Assembly: GCA_002083405.1 (NCBI GenBank)
Contig: LVWT01000019.1
Coordinates: 38,465 to 102,464 of the forward strand
Direction: 5' to 3'
DNA from: Nitrospira sp. SG-bin2
GTDB lineage: Bacteria > Nitrospirota > Nitrospiria > Nitrospirales > Nitrospiraceae
Length of the DNA stretch: 64,000 bases
The position numbers and the translations under genes are program-made. Every line of letters begins with the position of its first letter. Within the stretch, counting starts at the first letter, position 1. Under the pieces are notes generated by a model. The model had not been told where the DNA came from, searched no databases, and was given only the letters and a program-made list of their open reading frames with translations. Shown here in pieces: positions 1-8,307 of the stretch.

Positions 1-370
1 CTACCAGAATCGTCGTCGTGGCACCGACCGATTCCACGACGGACTGCGTCGAGCGACCGGCATAGGGTGAGTCGTGATCGACATGATGATCAAACACCAC
101 GACTTCGACGGATGGATTCTCGACGCATGATTTGAGCGCGCCGATTCGATCAGGCTCCTGGGTGTCGACCAATATCAACTTGGTCACTTGAGCGAGGTCG
201 ACGTCTTTGAGTTTGGTGATGCCGAGATCGTGCACGGCGAGAAAGTTCCGCAGCGACTCCTGTCCGCCTGCGGGAATAATGAGCTTCGCGTCGGGATAGA
301 GTTTGCGCGCAGCCACCATGGATGCAAGGCCGTCGAAATCCGCATTGCTGTGTGTGGCGATGACATCCAT
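1..370 (-). CDS. DHH-family phosphoesterase domain protein, N-terminal part (possible CCA/poly(A) polymerase-type protein)
   Basis: The reading frame starts at the ATG at 370 and runs off the left edge, giving the first 123 residues. It opens with MDVIATHSNADFDGLASMVA, the aspartate-rich first motif of DHH phosphoesterases, and carries LVDTQEPDRIG and VVVFDHH, the second metal-binding motif and the DHH signature, so the active-site half is intact. In many deep-branching bacteria this N-terminus belongs to a long protein that joins DHH, CBS and tRNA nucleotidyltransferase domains. That is likely here but cannot be seen because the C-terminus lies outside the window. A stand-alone NrnA or RecJ-like protein is the alternative. 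Confidence 0.8.
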   Translation of the reverse strand, partial: MDVIATHSNADFDGLASMVAARKLYPDAKLIIPAGGQESLRNFLAVHDLGITKLKDVDLAQVTKLILVDTQEPDRIGALKSCVENPSVEVVVFDHHVDHDSPYAGRSTQSVVESVGATTTILV

Positions 371-448
371 GCCTGCATTCTAGCAGGGTCTTCTCATGCG
401 AGGAATATCTGAGCGGTCCGGACGTAGAACATTTCTTCAAAACAAAGA

Positions 449-478
449 AGGCGTTCAGGATCTCGGTCCTGAACGCCT
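449..478 (-). terminator. Rho-independent terminator-like hairpin
   Basis: A perfect 12-bp stem (449-460 with 467-478) closes a 6-nt loop. On the minus strand it is followed by the T-rich run TTCTTTGTT. It lies 30 bp past the stop of the minus-strand gene at 508-834 and probably ends that transcript. Confidence 0.75.
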
Positions 479-507
479 CAATTCATTTTCAAACAGGATG
501 AGCGTAT

Positions 508-834
508 TTACCGATTCCGGCTACCCCGTGCATCGTGCTTCTCGCGGGCAATGTTGCGTGACGCGCGATTCTGGGCCGCGCCGATCCGGGCACGCTCCTT
601 GGCGGTTACCACCCCGTCCGCGTTGGCTCGGTTCTCCATCCGGTCGATGCGATTTTGTTGCCGCTCAAGGCGGTTGGCTTCCCGCCGATTCAGTTCCCCG
701 CTCGCAACCCCCTGATCAATTCGCTCCTCTTGATTCATCTGGCGCTGATCGATCACCGGAGTCTCGGACTCCGCGAAGGCAATCCCACCGGTGAGGATGA
801 GCATACTGCCCGTTGCAATCAACATCTGTCTCAT
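508..834 (-). CDS. Small exported protein with an EF-hand-like acidic loop
   Basis: This 108-residue protein has a clear signal peptide (MRQMLIATGSMLILTGGIAF, then AESE). The mature part is helical and highly charged: it contains RIDQGVASGELNRREANRL, and later NADGVVTAKERARI, which resembles an EF-hand calcium loop. Proteins of this pattern (repeated Arg/Gln/Glu helices, then ASRNI..KHDA) occur as short periplasmic proteins of unknown role in many Gram-negative bacteria. The start at 834 is chosen because AAGGAGGT precedes it at good spacing and the signal peptide follows at once. It lies downstream of the sigma-factor operon on the same strand, 140 bp away. Confidence 0.75.
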   Translation of the reverse strand: MRQMLIATGSMLILTGGIAFAESETPVIDQRQMNQEERIDQGVASGELNRREANRLERQQNRIDRMENRANADGVVTAKERARIGAAQNRASRNIAREKHDARGSRNR

Positions 835-975
835 TCTTACCTCCTTAAGGAAAGCGAAGGGCATACCGTGTGTGTGCTGTACACAGCCATCCCGAGTACC
901 TACCAAGATATCAGCAAAACGTCTATTCTTTGGCGGATATGTGAAGCGGGTCGAAGGAAAAGATGTTCTGGTCCT

Positions 976-1917
976 TTAGTCGCGGCCACGGCCGGAGCGG
1001 TCAGACCGCTCAGGACGATCAATTCTTTCAGGGCGTTCAATGCGGTCGGGGCGCTCGACACGATCCGCCTTCTCAGGACGATCGATGCGATCCGATCGAT
1101 CGCCGCCGGACCGGTCCTGACGATCGGGCCGGTCGCGCCCGGAGTCGTCCCGCTTTTCCCGATCGCCTCGATCTCCACGGTCTCCGCGATCGCCGCTACC
1201 GGAGCCGCTACGATCTTCACGGAACAGCCGGTCGCCTTTCTCACCCCGGCTCACTTGTTCGCGCAGCTGTTGCAGGCTGGCACGGCCTTCCTCAAAATCC
1301 GACCCCCGGCGTTTGACTTCCCGGCCAAGATCCAGGAGTTCCGACGAGCGATAGCCCTGTCGAATGCCCTCCCCGACCAAGGCGGTCCCTTCTTTGGAGG
1401 GAATCCGTCCTTCTTTCATCACCGCCAAACTCTTGGCCCCGGCCGCCAGTTCTTCCTGTGTCGCTTTATGCCGGTCGTCTTGCGCCAAGCGGCTCAGTTC
1501 GCGCACTTCATCCTTCGTGGCTCCCCGCGTGAAGGCTTCCGCCAGCGTTTCCAGCGCGCGCTGCCGGTTCCCCTCCTCCATACCGCGGGCTTTCGCTTCC
1601 TCCAACACTTCTCGAGCGGATTCCAGCCGGGATGTCATCTGTCGCAGCACCGGATCGATGCGAGTAGGTTCGACCCCCTTCGCCAAACCTTCCTTCAGTT
1701 TGTTGAGCAACGAATCGGTCGGAAGCCCCCGCTCACCGGCCTTGCTTACTTGATCGAGTAAAGGATTGATTTCGCTTGCGGCACGACCCTGCACCGAACC
1801 AAGTCGTGTGATTGCTTCCCGCTCTTGAACCGAGAGGGGTTCAGCCTGGACCGAAGCGGCAACCAGTATCACTGCCAAGGTCAGTCCCCACATCGTAATG
1901 TCGGTTCGCGTACTCAT
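976..1917 (-). CDS. Exported protein with a long Arg/Asp/Pro-rich C-terminal tail
   Basis: A 313-residue protein with a signal peptide (MWGLTLAVILVAASVQA). The middle section, about residues 30-220, is a predicted helical domain with repeated acidic/basic helices and no family I recognise. The last ~90 residues are low complexity, built from DRGDRGDRGDR and then DRP/ERPER units, ending SDRSGRGRD. The start at 1917 lies 4 bp after the stop of the CBM48-like lipoprotein gene, so it belongs to the ECF sigma operon. Two other proteins nearby (4869-5534 and 5667-6266) have the same kind of tail. Function unknown. Confidence 0.7.
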   Translation of the reverse strand: MSTRTDITMWGLTLAVILVAASVQAEPLSVQEREAITRLGSVQGRAASEINPLLDQVSKAGERGLPTDSLLNKLKEGLAKGVEPTRIDPVLRQMTSRLESAREVLEEAKARGMEEGNRQRALETLAEAFTRGATKDEVRELSRLAQDDRHKATQEELAAGAKSLAVMKEGRIPSKEGTALVGEGIRQGYRSSELLDLGREVKRRGSDFEEGRASLQQLREQVSRGEKGDRLFREDRSGSGSGDRGDRGDRGDREKRDDSGRDRPDRQDRSGGDRSDRIDRPEKADRVERPDRIERPERIDRPERSDRSGRGRD

Positions 1918-1921
1918 CGGT

Positions 1922-2311
1922 TTACCGTACAATGACAACCCCGTTGGCCTGTCCGAAACCATCTGTGACAAAGTCTTCCGCCAAGGGCGGCGTGATCCAT
2001 CGAGTGCCGTCAATCAGGTACATGAACGTGTGTTCGCCTTCCTTCAGCCGAACATCCACCAACCACAGCCCGGAGGAATCCATGATCTTCATCGGCATCG
2101 CATTCTTCCCCCAGCCATTGAAAGACCCGACGAGACTTACCTGTTTGGCCCCCGGCGCAAGAATTGTGAACCGGACAACCCCGGCCAACGACTTGGGCAA
2201 CTCCGGCTTCACCACCTTGGCCTTCGCGCACCCTACCAAGCCGACCATCAGCATGGTCCCCAGCAGGACAAGACCGAGAGCGCAGCCGAATCCATTCCAT
2301 CTCGCTTCCAT
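1922..2311 (-). CDS. Lipoprotein with a CBM48-like (isoamylase N-terminal, glycogen-binding type) domain
   Basis: The 129-residue product begins with a lipoprotein signal ending in LVGC near residue 28. The rest is one E-set/CBM48-like beta-sandwich: RFTILAPGAKQVSLVGSFNGW, then LKEGEHTFMYLIDGTRW and a final GFGQANGVVIVR. This is the family pattern of AMP-kinase beta subunit and isoamylase N-terminal domains, which bind alpha-glucans. It is probably anchored in a membrane and exposed to the periplasm. It is the third gene of the sigma/anti-sigma operon, and the anti-sigma protein upstream carries the same type of domain. Whether it binds a glucan or has become a sensor module is not visible. 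Confidence 0.8.
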   Translation of the reverse strand: MEARWNGFGCALGLVLLGTMLMVGLVGCAKAKVVKPELPKSLAGVVRFTILAPGAKQVSLVGSFNGWGKNAMPMKIMDSSGLWLVDVRLKEGEHTFMYLIDGTRWITPPLAEDFVTDGFGQANGVVIVR

Positions 2312-2364
2312 GCGCGAGAGAGTACTGGAGGCTCAGGCCTGTTGCAAGCACTCCCCGGTTTGCA

Positions 2365-3045
2365 CTAAATGGCCACATCGAGCACCGCATTTTGTGAGCC
2401 GAATCCATCGCCGGCATCTTCAGCCGCAAGAGGATCGGCGATCCATTGCTTCCCATTGACGACGAACATATATTCATAGCGGCCCGGCTTGAGCGGAATC
2501 GTCACGGTCCAGACCCCGCCATCCATCCGGTCCAACTTGGTTTGGGCCGGATTCCATCCGTTGAAATCCCCTGCAACCGACACGGATTGCGCATTGGGTT
2601 GCACGAGTATCAGACGTACGAACACTTTTGGATCCGACGAGGTATTGAATGAAGCGGTCTGCGCCGGCGTGCCCGCGACGGGCACCTCCACAATCCGTTC
2701 CGGCGCCAGCCTGAGCAATCCCGCCACGGCCACGACAGCGATACAGCCCGCCGCCATCGCTCCGGCAAGATTCCACTCCAGCGTGCGCGGCATCGTGACA
2801 GCGGCACACAGACGAGTCCAGAAACTGGGAGATGAAGGAACCACCTGAGCCTTCAACCGGCCGAGAAATTGTGCCGAGGGCACGATCTTCGGCAAGTGCG
2901 CTGCTTCCGCAGCGATCATCTCAAGATTCAGCCAGTGCCGGCGCAGCGCTGCATCGGCATCCACCGCCTGAAGAAACGCCCTTCGCTCTTCCGGAGACAA
3001 TGCATTGTCGAGAAACCGTTGAACCAAGAGATCGTGGTTATTCAT
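2365..3045 (-). CDS. Anti-sigma factor-like membrane protein with a periplasmic CBM48-like domain
   Basis: The protein has 226 residues. Residues 1-60 (MNNHDLLVQRFLDNALSPEE and following) resemble the N-terminal helical domain of zinc-less anti-sigma factors. A transmembrane helix follows at about 90-110 (AAGCIAVVAVAGLL), then a CBM48-like beta-sandwich (SVSVAGDFNGWNP, YEYMFVVNGKQWIADPLA). The topology is sigma-binding domain inside, possible glucan-binding domain outside. It follows the ECF sigma gene by 27 bp on the same strand. I chose 3045 over the ATG at 3054 because a GGGATGG stretch is well spaced upstream. The role is inferred from position and layout. Confidence 0.75.
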   Translation of the reverse strand: MNNHDLLVQRFLDNALSPEERRAFLQAVDADAALRRHWLNLEMIAAEAAHLPKIVPSAQFLGRLKAQVVPSSPSFWTRLCAAVTMPRTLEWNLAGAMAAGCIAVVAVAGLLRLAPERIVEVPVAGTPAQTASFNTSSDPKVFVRLILVQPNAQSVSVAGDFNGWNPAQTKLDRMDGGVWTVTIPLKPGRYEYMFVVNGKQWIADPLAAEDAGDGFGSQNAVLDVAI

Positions 3046-3072
3046 AGGAACCATCCCGCTTGTGCGCCGGTA

Positions 3073-3654
3073 CTACCGAATAGGGTTCAGCGCCGCCAGT
3101 TCCCGGCTCAGCTGCACCCGCCCTTTATACACACGCATTTTTAAGGTATCGCCGCTCACGCCAAGAATGTCCTCCATCTCCTCATAACTCAATCCTTCGA
3201 CATGCTTCAGCACGAAGGCCTCGCGATAGAGCGGCGGGAGTCGTTGAATCGCCTGCTCCAACTCCTGGGCGACCTGCTGCCGGGACAACAGCACTTCCGG
3301 CGTTCGGTCTTCCCTCACATAGAGATCCAGGCTCTCATCCGCGTCCAGATCGTACTGCCCTTGCCCCGGCCTCTTCACCCTGAGCCAATCTTTGCACTTA
3401 TTCGTGGCGATACGGTAGAGCCAGGTTGAAAACTTCGAGTCGGCTCGAAACGTCGATAGGGCTTTGTACGCCGCGAGAAACGTCTCCTGCGCCAAATCTT
3501 CCGCTTCTGCGCGATTGCCCACCATCCGATAGCTAAGGTTGACAATCGCGGACGCATGCCGGTCAATCAGCTGCCCGAAGGCCGCTTGGTCTTGAGCGAG
3601 GCTGCGCGCCACAAGCTGCGCATCGCTCGGCTCGTCCTGTCGATCCAACGGCAT
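3073..3654 (-). CDS. ECF (sigma-70 family) RNA polymerase sigma factor
   Basis: The 193-residue protein shows region 2 (LIDRHASAIVNLSYRMVGN, AEDLAQETFLAAYKAL, STWLYRIATNKCKDWLR) and region 4 (LPPLYREAFVLKHVEGLSYE, TLKMRVYKGRVQL). It lacks regions 1 and 3, as in RpoE-like ECF factors. An AGCAGGA site precedes the ATG at 3654. It heads an operon with the anti-sigma gene, the CBM48-like lipoprotein and the Arg/Pro-tailed protein. An ECF-type promoter sits 64-91 bp upstream (3718-3745) and is shared with the operon that starts at 8278, which suggests autoregulation. Confidence 0.93.
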   Translation of the reverse strand: MPLDRQDEPSDAQLVARSLAQDQAAFGQLIDRHASAIVNLSYRMVGNRAEAEDLAQETFLAAYKALSTFRADSKFSTWLYRIATNKCKDWLRVKRPGQGQYDLDADESLDLYVREDRTPEVLLSRQQVAQELEQAIQRLPPLYREAFVLKHVEGLSYEEMEDILGVSGDTLKMRVYKGRVQLSRELAALNPIR

Positions 3655-3717
3655 AATCCTGCTCCAGTCAGCCTGGCTTACTTGCGTTGGACCGTCTGCA
3701 TCGGCCTGCTTGTATCA

Positions 3718-3745
3718 TTAGACGGATAACGAGAGGGAAGGTAAA
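3718..3745 (-). promoter_or_regulatory. Putative ECF sigma promoter (TTTACC - 15 bp - CGTCTAA)
   Basis: On the minus strand TTTACC (3745-3740) is separated by exactly 15 bp from CGTCTAA (3724-3718), upstream of the sigma gene at 3654. The same pair with the same spacing occurs upstream of the lipoprotein gene at 8278. ECF factors commonly drive their own operons from such paired elements. Confidence 0.7.
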
Positions 3746-3770
3746 CAGCCATGACGGCGTTGAATAAAGG

Positions 3771-4691
3771 CTAGAATCTGTAGCTGGTGCCAAGCGACAC
3801 GCCGTAATCCGGTGCACTATTGGAAAGACCGACCGTGACGCCTCCGTTGAATCGTACGGCATCTGACATCTTATAATTGAAGGCACAAAAGACATCCCGA
3901 ATGTTTACTCGACTGGCAACCAATGAGCGGTATTCTTCATAATACACACTCACCAAGAAACTCTTGGTCAGATAATGCCCACCGCCGACATCAAACCAAT
4001 ATTGATTCTGCAACGCTCTGCTATCGGGGTCGCCGATGAAGTTATAGCCTCCGTCGAGAAAGGCGATCCATTTGTCGCCCAGCATTTTGGACAGTTCCAC
4101 ACCATACCCGTGATCGAGTGCGCCCGTGCCGAGCCCCTTGCTCTCACTCGCGGTTGGGAGTTTTATCCGGGTTGTAACCGCAATAAGCGGAACATATTCT
4201 TTCTCTTCGACGGCATAGTACCGCCCCCTCAGAATGATGTCGCCGAGACCGGAATTGGTTACCTTCTGTCCCGATGCGCCCCCTTGAAGCAGAGCGAGAC
4301 ATTCCGGTTTGTCGGAACGAAATTCCGTTCCGCTCTTCTTGAAACAATCTTCAGGCAAGGTCGAGGTCGGCTGGCCACCAACCAAGGTGGCAGAGCCATC
4401 GCTCGTCACAGACACGAATGGAATGACCACCGACACGTCTCCGTCTCGAAAGAGGCGCCGAATCGAGACCGGCACATACACAAATTCGCTGGTGGTCCCT
4501 GTTCCAAAATTTCCGCTGCTGTAGCTGGGCGTGAATCCTATTTGCCAATTTCGCTCGGCAGAAGGCCGTTGCTCCGGACCGATCTTCTCTTTTCCGTCAG
4601 CCGCCAACGTTTCCGAATGGAATGTGGTGATGCATCCTAAGACAGCGACAATAACAATCCCGTAGCGCCTGAGAAACATGTCTATGCTCAT
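3771..4691 (-). CDS. Outer-membrane beta-barrel protein (transporter / MetA-pathway-like family)
   Basis: A 306-residue protein with a signal sequence (about residues 10-31). Its alternating-residue beta strands end in GVSLGTSYRF, with the C-terminal aromatic typical of outer-membrane barrels. Segments such as WQIGFTPSYSSGNFG, VPVSIRRLFRDGDVSVVIPF and GLGDIILRGRYYAVEEKEYV follow the layout of the small barrels annotated as transporter or phenol-degradation MetA-like proteins; no substrate can be read from them. GGGGAG precedes the ATG at 4691 and supports that start. It is monocistronic, on the same strand as the sigma operon but upstream of its promoter. Confidence 0.75.
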   Translation of the reverse strand: MSIDMFLRRYGIVIVAVLGCITTFHSETLAADGKEKIGPEQRPSAERNWQIGFTPSYSSGNFGTGTTSEFVYVPVSIRRLFRDGDVSVVIPFVSVTSDGSATLVGGQPTSTLPEDCFKKSGTEFRSDKPECLALLQGGASGQKVTNSGLGDIILRGRYYAVEEKEYVPLIAVTTRIKLPTASESKGLGTGALDHGYGVELSKMLGDKWIAFLDGGYNFIGDPDSRALQNQYWFDVGGGHYLTKSFLVSVYYEEYRSLVASRVNIRDVFCAFNYKMSDAVRFNGGVTVGLSNSAPDYGVSLGTSYRF

Positions 4692-4800
4692 TCTGCCACT
4701 CCCCTGTAGTCTATTCCTGATGCAGTGCGTCCTATAGACGGTATGCCTAACTTAACGCTGGATCCATTTCTATTCAATATATTAGGGCTAGATAACAAGA

Positions 4801-4837
4801 CGGCAGGGCACCAGGCATAACCATGGGCGCCCTGCCG
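4801..4837 (-). terminator. Terminator-like inverted repeat
   Basis: CGGCAGGGC (4801-4809) pairs perfectly with GCCCTGCCG (4829-4837). On the minus strand the stem is followed by TCTTGTTATCT. It sits 30 bp after the stop of the gene at 4869-5534 and probably ends that transcription unit. The 19-nt loop is long for a classical terminator. Confidence 0.5.
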
Positions 4838-4868
4838 CGCACTTATTGAAGGATGCCACCGACTACTA

Positions 4869-5534
4869 TCAGTTCCGCCCGGGTCGATCCAGTTTGTCAG
4901 GTCGGTCAGGCTTGTCCGGTCTCTCTGGTCGTTCAGCCCGTTCTGGTCGCTCGGGCTTTTCTGCTCGTTCAATCTTGTCTGCCTTATCCGACCGATTTCC
5001 CTTATCGCTCCGGTCCAGGACATCCCGTTCTCCGCCCTTGACCGGTTTGGCTGATTCCACCGTCACCGCTTTCTTTGTCTCCGCACGCATCTCATTCCGT
5101 GTGTGCCGCACCTCTTTCATAACAGGGCCTAGTTTGAATCCCAGAGATTGTGCAATGGCCCCCCACCCCATCTTTTGCGTACGAAGGTCGCCGACTTTCT
5201 GCAACGCCTCCGTCATTGTGGGATATGTTTCGGGATCGGCCTTCGTCAGTTCCTGCGCCAAGCCGAGACGGATGGTGATTTCCCCCCAACCCTGTTTCGA
5301 AACCCGCAGATTCTCCACCACCTGTGGTTCAACCTGAAATTGCTTGGCCAACGCGTCCACATGGGATGTTTTCAGGCGGCCAGACGTATCTTCATTCAAC
5401 TGATGCTCCACCGCTCGCAACTCTGCATCGTCTGACGTCGGGTCCGGCTTTTGCGCAAACCCCGGTCCCACCCCAATACCGATGCATATCGCACTCATAC
5501 CAAGGAAGACACTGATCATGCGCATCTTCAGCAT
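4869..5534 (-). CDS. Exported protein with an Arg/Glu/Pro-rich C-terminal tail
   Basis: The 221-residue protein has a signal peptide (MLKMRMISVFLGMSAICIGI, ending near GFAQ). A helical region follows with two similar segments, KQGWGEITIRLGLAQEL and KMGWGAIAQSLGFKLGPV, each a Gly-Trp-Gly then a helix. These repeated segments recur in small exported proteins of unknown role. The last ~60 residues are ERPERAERPERPDKPDR-type repeats ending DRPGRN. GGAGGG precedes the ATG at 5534. It probably shares the transcript that starts upstream of 8278. Function unknown; compare the tails of 976-1917 and 5667-6266. Confidence 0.7.
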   Translation of the reverse strand: MLKMRMISVFLGMSAICIGIGVGPGFAQKPDPTSDDAELRAVEHQLNEDTSGRLKTSHVDALAKQFQVEPQVVENLRVSKQGWGEITIRLGLAQELTKADPETYPTMTEALQKVGDLRTQKMGWGAIAQSLGFKLGPVMKEVRHTRNEMRAETKKAVTVESAKPVKGGERDVLDRSDKGNRSDKADKIERAEKPERPERAERPERPDKPDRPDKLDRPGRN

Positions 5535-5666
5535 GATAACCCTCCGTGTTGACATCAACCGGCCTGTTAAGACACGGTCTGGACTGCATTCAAAGCCCGT
5601 TCACCACTTGCTCACCGCTATCGTACCTCGCTCAACCCCACAGTCAAACTGTATCGCCGAAACAAT

Positions 5667-6266
5667 CTAGTTCCGCCCGGACCTTTCTGGTCTCTCTGGC
5701 CGTTCTGGTCTGTCCGGTCGCTCTGCACGCTCAGGACGTTCCGGTCGTTCCATACGCTCATGCCGCTCGACTCTTTCCATCCGCTCCGGTCTATTCGGTC
5801 GGTCCATTTGGGCCTCACGAGCATTGTCACGGCCTTCACGGCCATGCTCCCCGGCGACGCGATCGGCTCGGTCTAGTCCACGCAGTTCACCGCCGGAGTT
5901 GGATCGGCGATCGTCCTGACGATCCATCTGCCGATCCTCGCGCCGATCAACTTGCCGATCTTCACGGCGGTCTTGTTGCCGGTCGGCCCTTCGATCCTCC
6001 CGCCGATCTTCTTGGCGGACATTATCGGTAGCCTGAGCCACGACCCTTCGGTCATGGCCGTGCCTTCCTCTGTGACCATTATCGCCGTCATCGCGTCCGC
6101 TATTCATCGAGCCAGGTCCGCTGTTGAGCGACCCAGGCCCACGATCATCCACACGCACAGGGGGCTCATCTACGATGCTGCGCATCTGCCCCACCGCCGG
6201 CGACGTTAGCAGTGAGAGTCCGGCGATTGTCCCCAGGACAATTTCTTTCCAACTGCTTCGATTCAT
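5667..6266 (-). CDS. Exported protein almost entirely built of Arg/Asp/Gln and Arg/Pro repeats
   Basis: A 199-residue protein with a signal peptide (residues 1-27, ending AVGQ). From about residue 80 it reads as repeats: first REDRR/DRQ.DRREDRQ units (five or six), then a spacer, then ERMERPERPERAERPDRPE units ending ERSGRN. Such sequence is expected to be disordered or an extended charged helix. GGGAG seven bases upstream favours the ATG at 6266 over the TTG two codons earlier. It lies 65 bp after the DUF5666 lipoprotein gene, same strand. Function unknown. Confidence 0.65.
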   Translation of the reverse strand: MNRSSWKEIVLGTIAGLSLLTSPAVGQMRSIVDEPPVRVDDRGPGSLNSGPGSMNSGRDDGDNGHRGRHGHDRRVVAQATDNVRQEDRREDRRADRQQDRREDRQVDRREDRQMDRQDDRRSNSGGELRGLDRADRVAGEHGREGRDNAREAQMDRPNRPERMERVERHERMERPERPERAERPDRPERPERPERSGRN

Positions 6267-6331
6267 TATCAATCTCCCTTTTCAATTCACACCTTTGACT
6301 CATTCTACCCAGCAAACTGCAGCGCGCCTAC

Positions 6332-7810
6332 TTAATCCTCCAACTCTACTTCCTCCCATGTCACAACGGTTCCATTCAATGTGCCCTTCACCTTAACAAG
6401 CGTCCCAACTTGCACAGCGGCGAAGAAACTCGCACGATTCATAGACCCGTCATCGACCCCTTCAAATTGAGTAACACCGGTCGTGTCGACTGTTACACCA
6501 AGGATCGTCAAGGTTGGGTCAGACACCGCCTGCACCGGTCCTTGAAGATCGACGTCATTGTCAGGGGACCGGAGCTGGATGCGCGTGGCAATGACCGAAT
6601 TGGTGCCGCTGACGCGCCCACGAACCCGGATATGGTTGTTGATCGCTAAATCGCTCAAGTTGTTGAGGGTTGCCCCGCCAGTGGCTTTGAATTCCGTCTG
6701 ACCATTCACGGTAACCGTTATACCCGGGAGCCCTTTGAGCGTTAAAGAGTTCGTTCCTATCGTTTCAATGTCGCCTTCCAATCGCACACTCTCTTTGAAC
6801 TTCACATGTTGAGCAATCAGCGTAGTGCCATCGAACCGGCCTTCGGCAGACATCTTGGCGCCAAGCACAATTTCATCGATTGTCCCACCTCGGAACTCCG
6901 TGTTCGCTGTCGTTTGCACCGGCGTCGTGCCGATGGTGAAACTGATTACATTGCCGTTCGGCGTGCCAACCTGTGTGACAAATCCTTCTACCTCAAACTT
7001 GTCTACTTGACCGTTGCCCACGCCGTCATTCTCCGGCTCGACTTTCGTGGCAGTGAGGGTCGTTGTCGCGGCAATGAAACCTGTTCCTTTCACTTCGACA
7101 AAAATACCGTTCCAGTTACTGCTGTTGGGAACCGGCATGTCACTGATAATCGTGTTATTGTCATAGATGACGGTCACCCCGCCGATTTGGAAGGTCGCGA
7201 GCCCGGCATTGTGGTTCCTGACGGTCCCCTTTACCTCGCAAATAGCTGAGCAACCGGTTCCGGGCTTGCGCTCAATAAAGCTGGCGGCGATCACCCCATC
7301 AGATTTTACAAACCCACTCACCTCCACAAGCTGACCGGGAAGCAGGTTGTTTAGGCTCACCCCGGAATCAAACTTTGTCGTGTCGTCTACCAGCACGGTT
7401 TGACCCAACACCGCAAATTGACTATTGGTAACGTCCACGCTTGTAATCGGTCCTTCGAGCATGTCTTCTTGGACAATACTGGCCGCGCGGTTCGTCGAGC
7501 CGTTAAATGAGCCCGACACTTTCACCGTCATACCTTCCTTCAGTTCGCATCGACTATTTACGTTAGTGGTAATCGTGCATCGCTCTGTTATTCCATCGTG
7601 CCGCACTTCCACATCATTCGTCTCAAACTTCTTCCCGTTAACGAACAGACTCCCAAAACCCGTCACCGTCCCGGAGGCCGAAGCCGATCCGCTGCCACTG
7701 GCTCCACCAGCACTGGCGGATGCCGACGGAGATCCGTCGCTGCAGGCGCTCAATAATCCTGCTAACCCAACCGCACCCAGCACGCACAAAATCACAGATG
7801 ACTGTTTCAT
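6332..7810 (-). CDS. DUF5666-repeat lipoprotein
   Basis: A 492-residue lipoprotein; the signal ends LLSAC at residue 23 and is followed by a Ser/Ala/Gly-rich linker. Several tandem beta-rich modules of the DUF5666 type follow: GTVTGFGSLFVNGKKFETND opens the first, and each module has the form 'GxVxxV....F.v.G..v.vd..T.f' with 'vkv.G....G...A..I'. The modules are OB-fold-like by family knowledge and have no known activity. It lies 27 bp after the stop of the small lipoprotein gene 7838-8278 and is probably cotranscribed from the ECF-type promoter at 8308-8335. Confidence 0.85.
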   Translation of the reverse strand: MKQSSVILCVLGAVGLAGLLSACSDGSPSASASAGGASGSGSASASGTVTGFGSLFVNGKKFETNDVEVRHDGITERCTITTNVNSRCELKEGMTVKVSGSFNGSTNRAASIVQEDMLEGPITSVDVTNSQFAVLGQTVLVDDTTKFDSGVSLNNLLPGQLVEVSGFVKSDGVIAASFIERKPGTGCSAICEVKGTVRNHNAGLATFQIGGVTVIYDNNTIISDMPVPNSSNWNGIFVEVKGTGFIAATTTLTATKVEPENDGVGNGQVDKFEVEGFVTQVGTPNGNVISFTIGTTPVQTTANTEFRGGTIDEIVLGAKMSAEGRFDGTTLIAQHVKFKESVRLEGDIETIGTNSLTLKGLPGITVTVNGQTEFKATGGATLNNLSDLAINNHIRVRGRVSGTNSVIATRIQLRSPDNDVDLQGPVQAVSDPTLTILGVTVDTTGVTQFEGVDDGSMNRASFFAAVQVGTLVKVKGTLNGTVVTWEEVELED

Positions 7811-7837
7811 AGACTCCTCCTGCTTTAGAAATGATGA

Positions 7838-8278
7838 TTAAGATTTGCTCTTCGTCTGTTCGTCTGTCGATGGCCCTGCGGGCTTGGGTGCATCGGCCAA
7901 TACATCGGCTGACCAACTCACACGGGCCGGACACCACTGCCATATACCCAGCGTAACAATCCGTGTGAGCCCGGCGGGAAGACAGGCAAGGCGATTGACT
8001 GACACATCACGATTAACGACCCCTGTGGAGGCTCCACAACGGTTCAGATAGGGCTCACTGGAGATTTTATTAAGATCGAAATGAGGCACAATGAAGGCAA
8101 CGATTGGTACCGGCAACACCGCAAGTGATGAGTTGTCCGCCCATTCGCTTCCTGAGCAATGGCCGTCCAATCCGGCGGTTCGCTTCACATCATCACGGAC
8201 CAGTGTGGATGTGCAGCCCGCCGTGAGCAGTGCCGTTGAAAGTATGGCCGCGATGCCCTTCGACCGAAACTCTTTCAT
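7838..8278 (-). CDS. Small lipoprotein, possibly Bor/Iss-like
   Basis: A 146-residue protein whose lipoprotein signal ends LLTAGC near residue 21. It holds several cysteines and a segment TLGIWQWCPARVSWSAD that resembles the 'TLGIYTP.EARVYC' C-terminal signature of Bor-type surface lipoproteins; the match is short, so the family is tentative. The start at 8278 is chosen because AAGGAGGGGG precedes it and the lipoprotein signal begins there. It is the first gene of the operon read from the ECF-type promoter at 8308-8335 and is followed by the DUF5666 lipoprotein. Confidence 0.65.
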   Translation of the reverse strand: MKEFRSKGIAAILSTALLTAGCTSTLVRDDVKRTAGLDGHCSGSEWADNSSLAVLPVPIVAFIVPHFDLNKISSEPYLNRCGASTGVVNRDVSVNRLACLPAGLTRIVTLGIWQWCPARVSWSADVLADAPKPAGPSTDEQTKSKS

Positions 8279-8307
8279 AACCCCCTCCTTCGTCCACGTC
8301 TGATGGG

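Noticed and set aside
976..1300. GC-rich tandem repeats taken at first for a CRISPR or satellite
   Set aside because: The period is short and irregular and encodes the low-complexity tail of the exported protein. No spacer pattern exists here or elsewhere in the window.
655..1761. Long plus-strand frame of 368 codons over 655-1761
   Set aside because: Antisense of the real minus-strand genes at 508-834 and 976-1917; alternating Arg/Pro-type composition is the complement of their Arg/Asp repeats, and it has no ribosome site.
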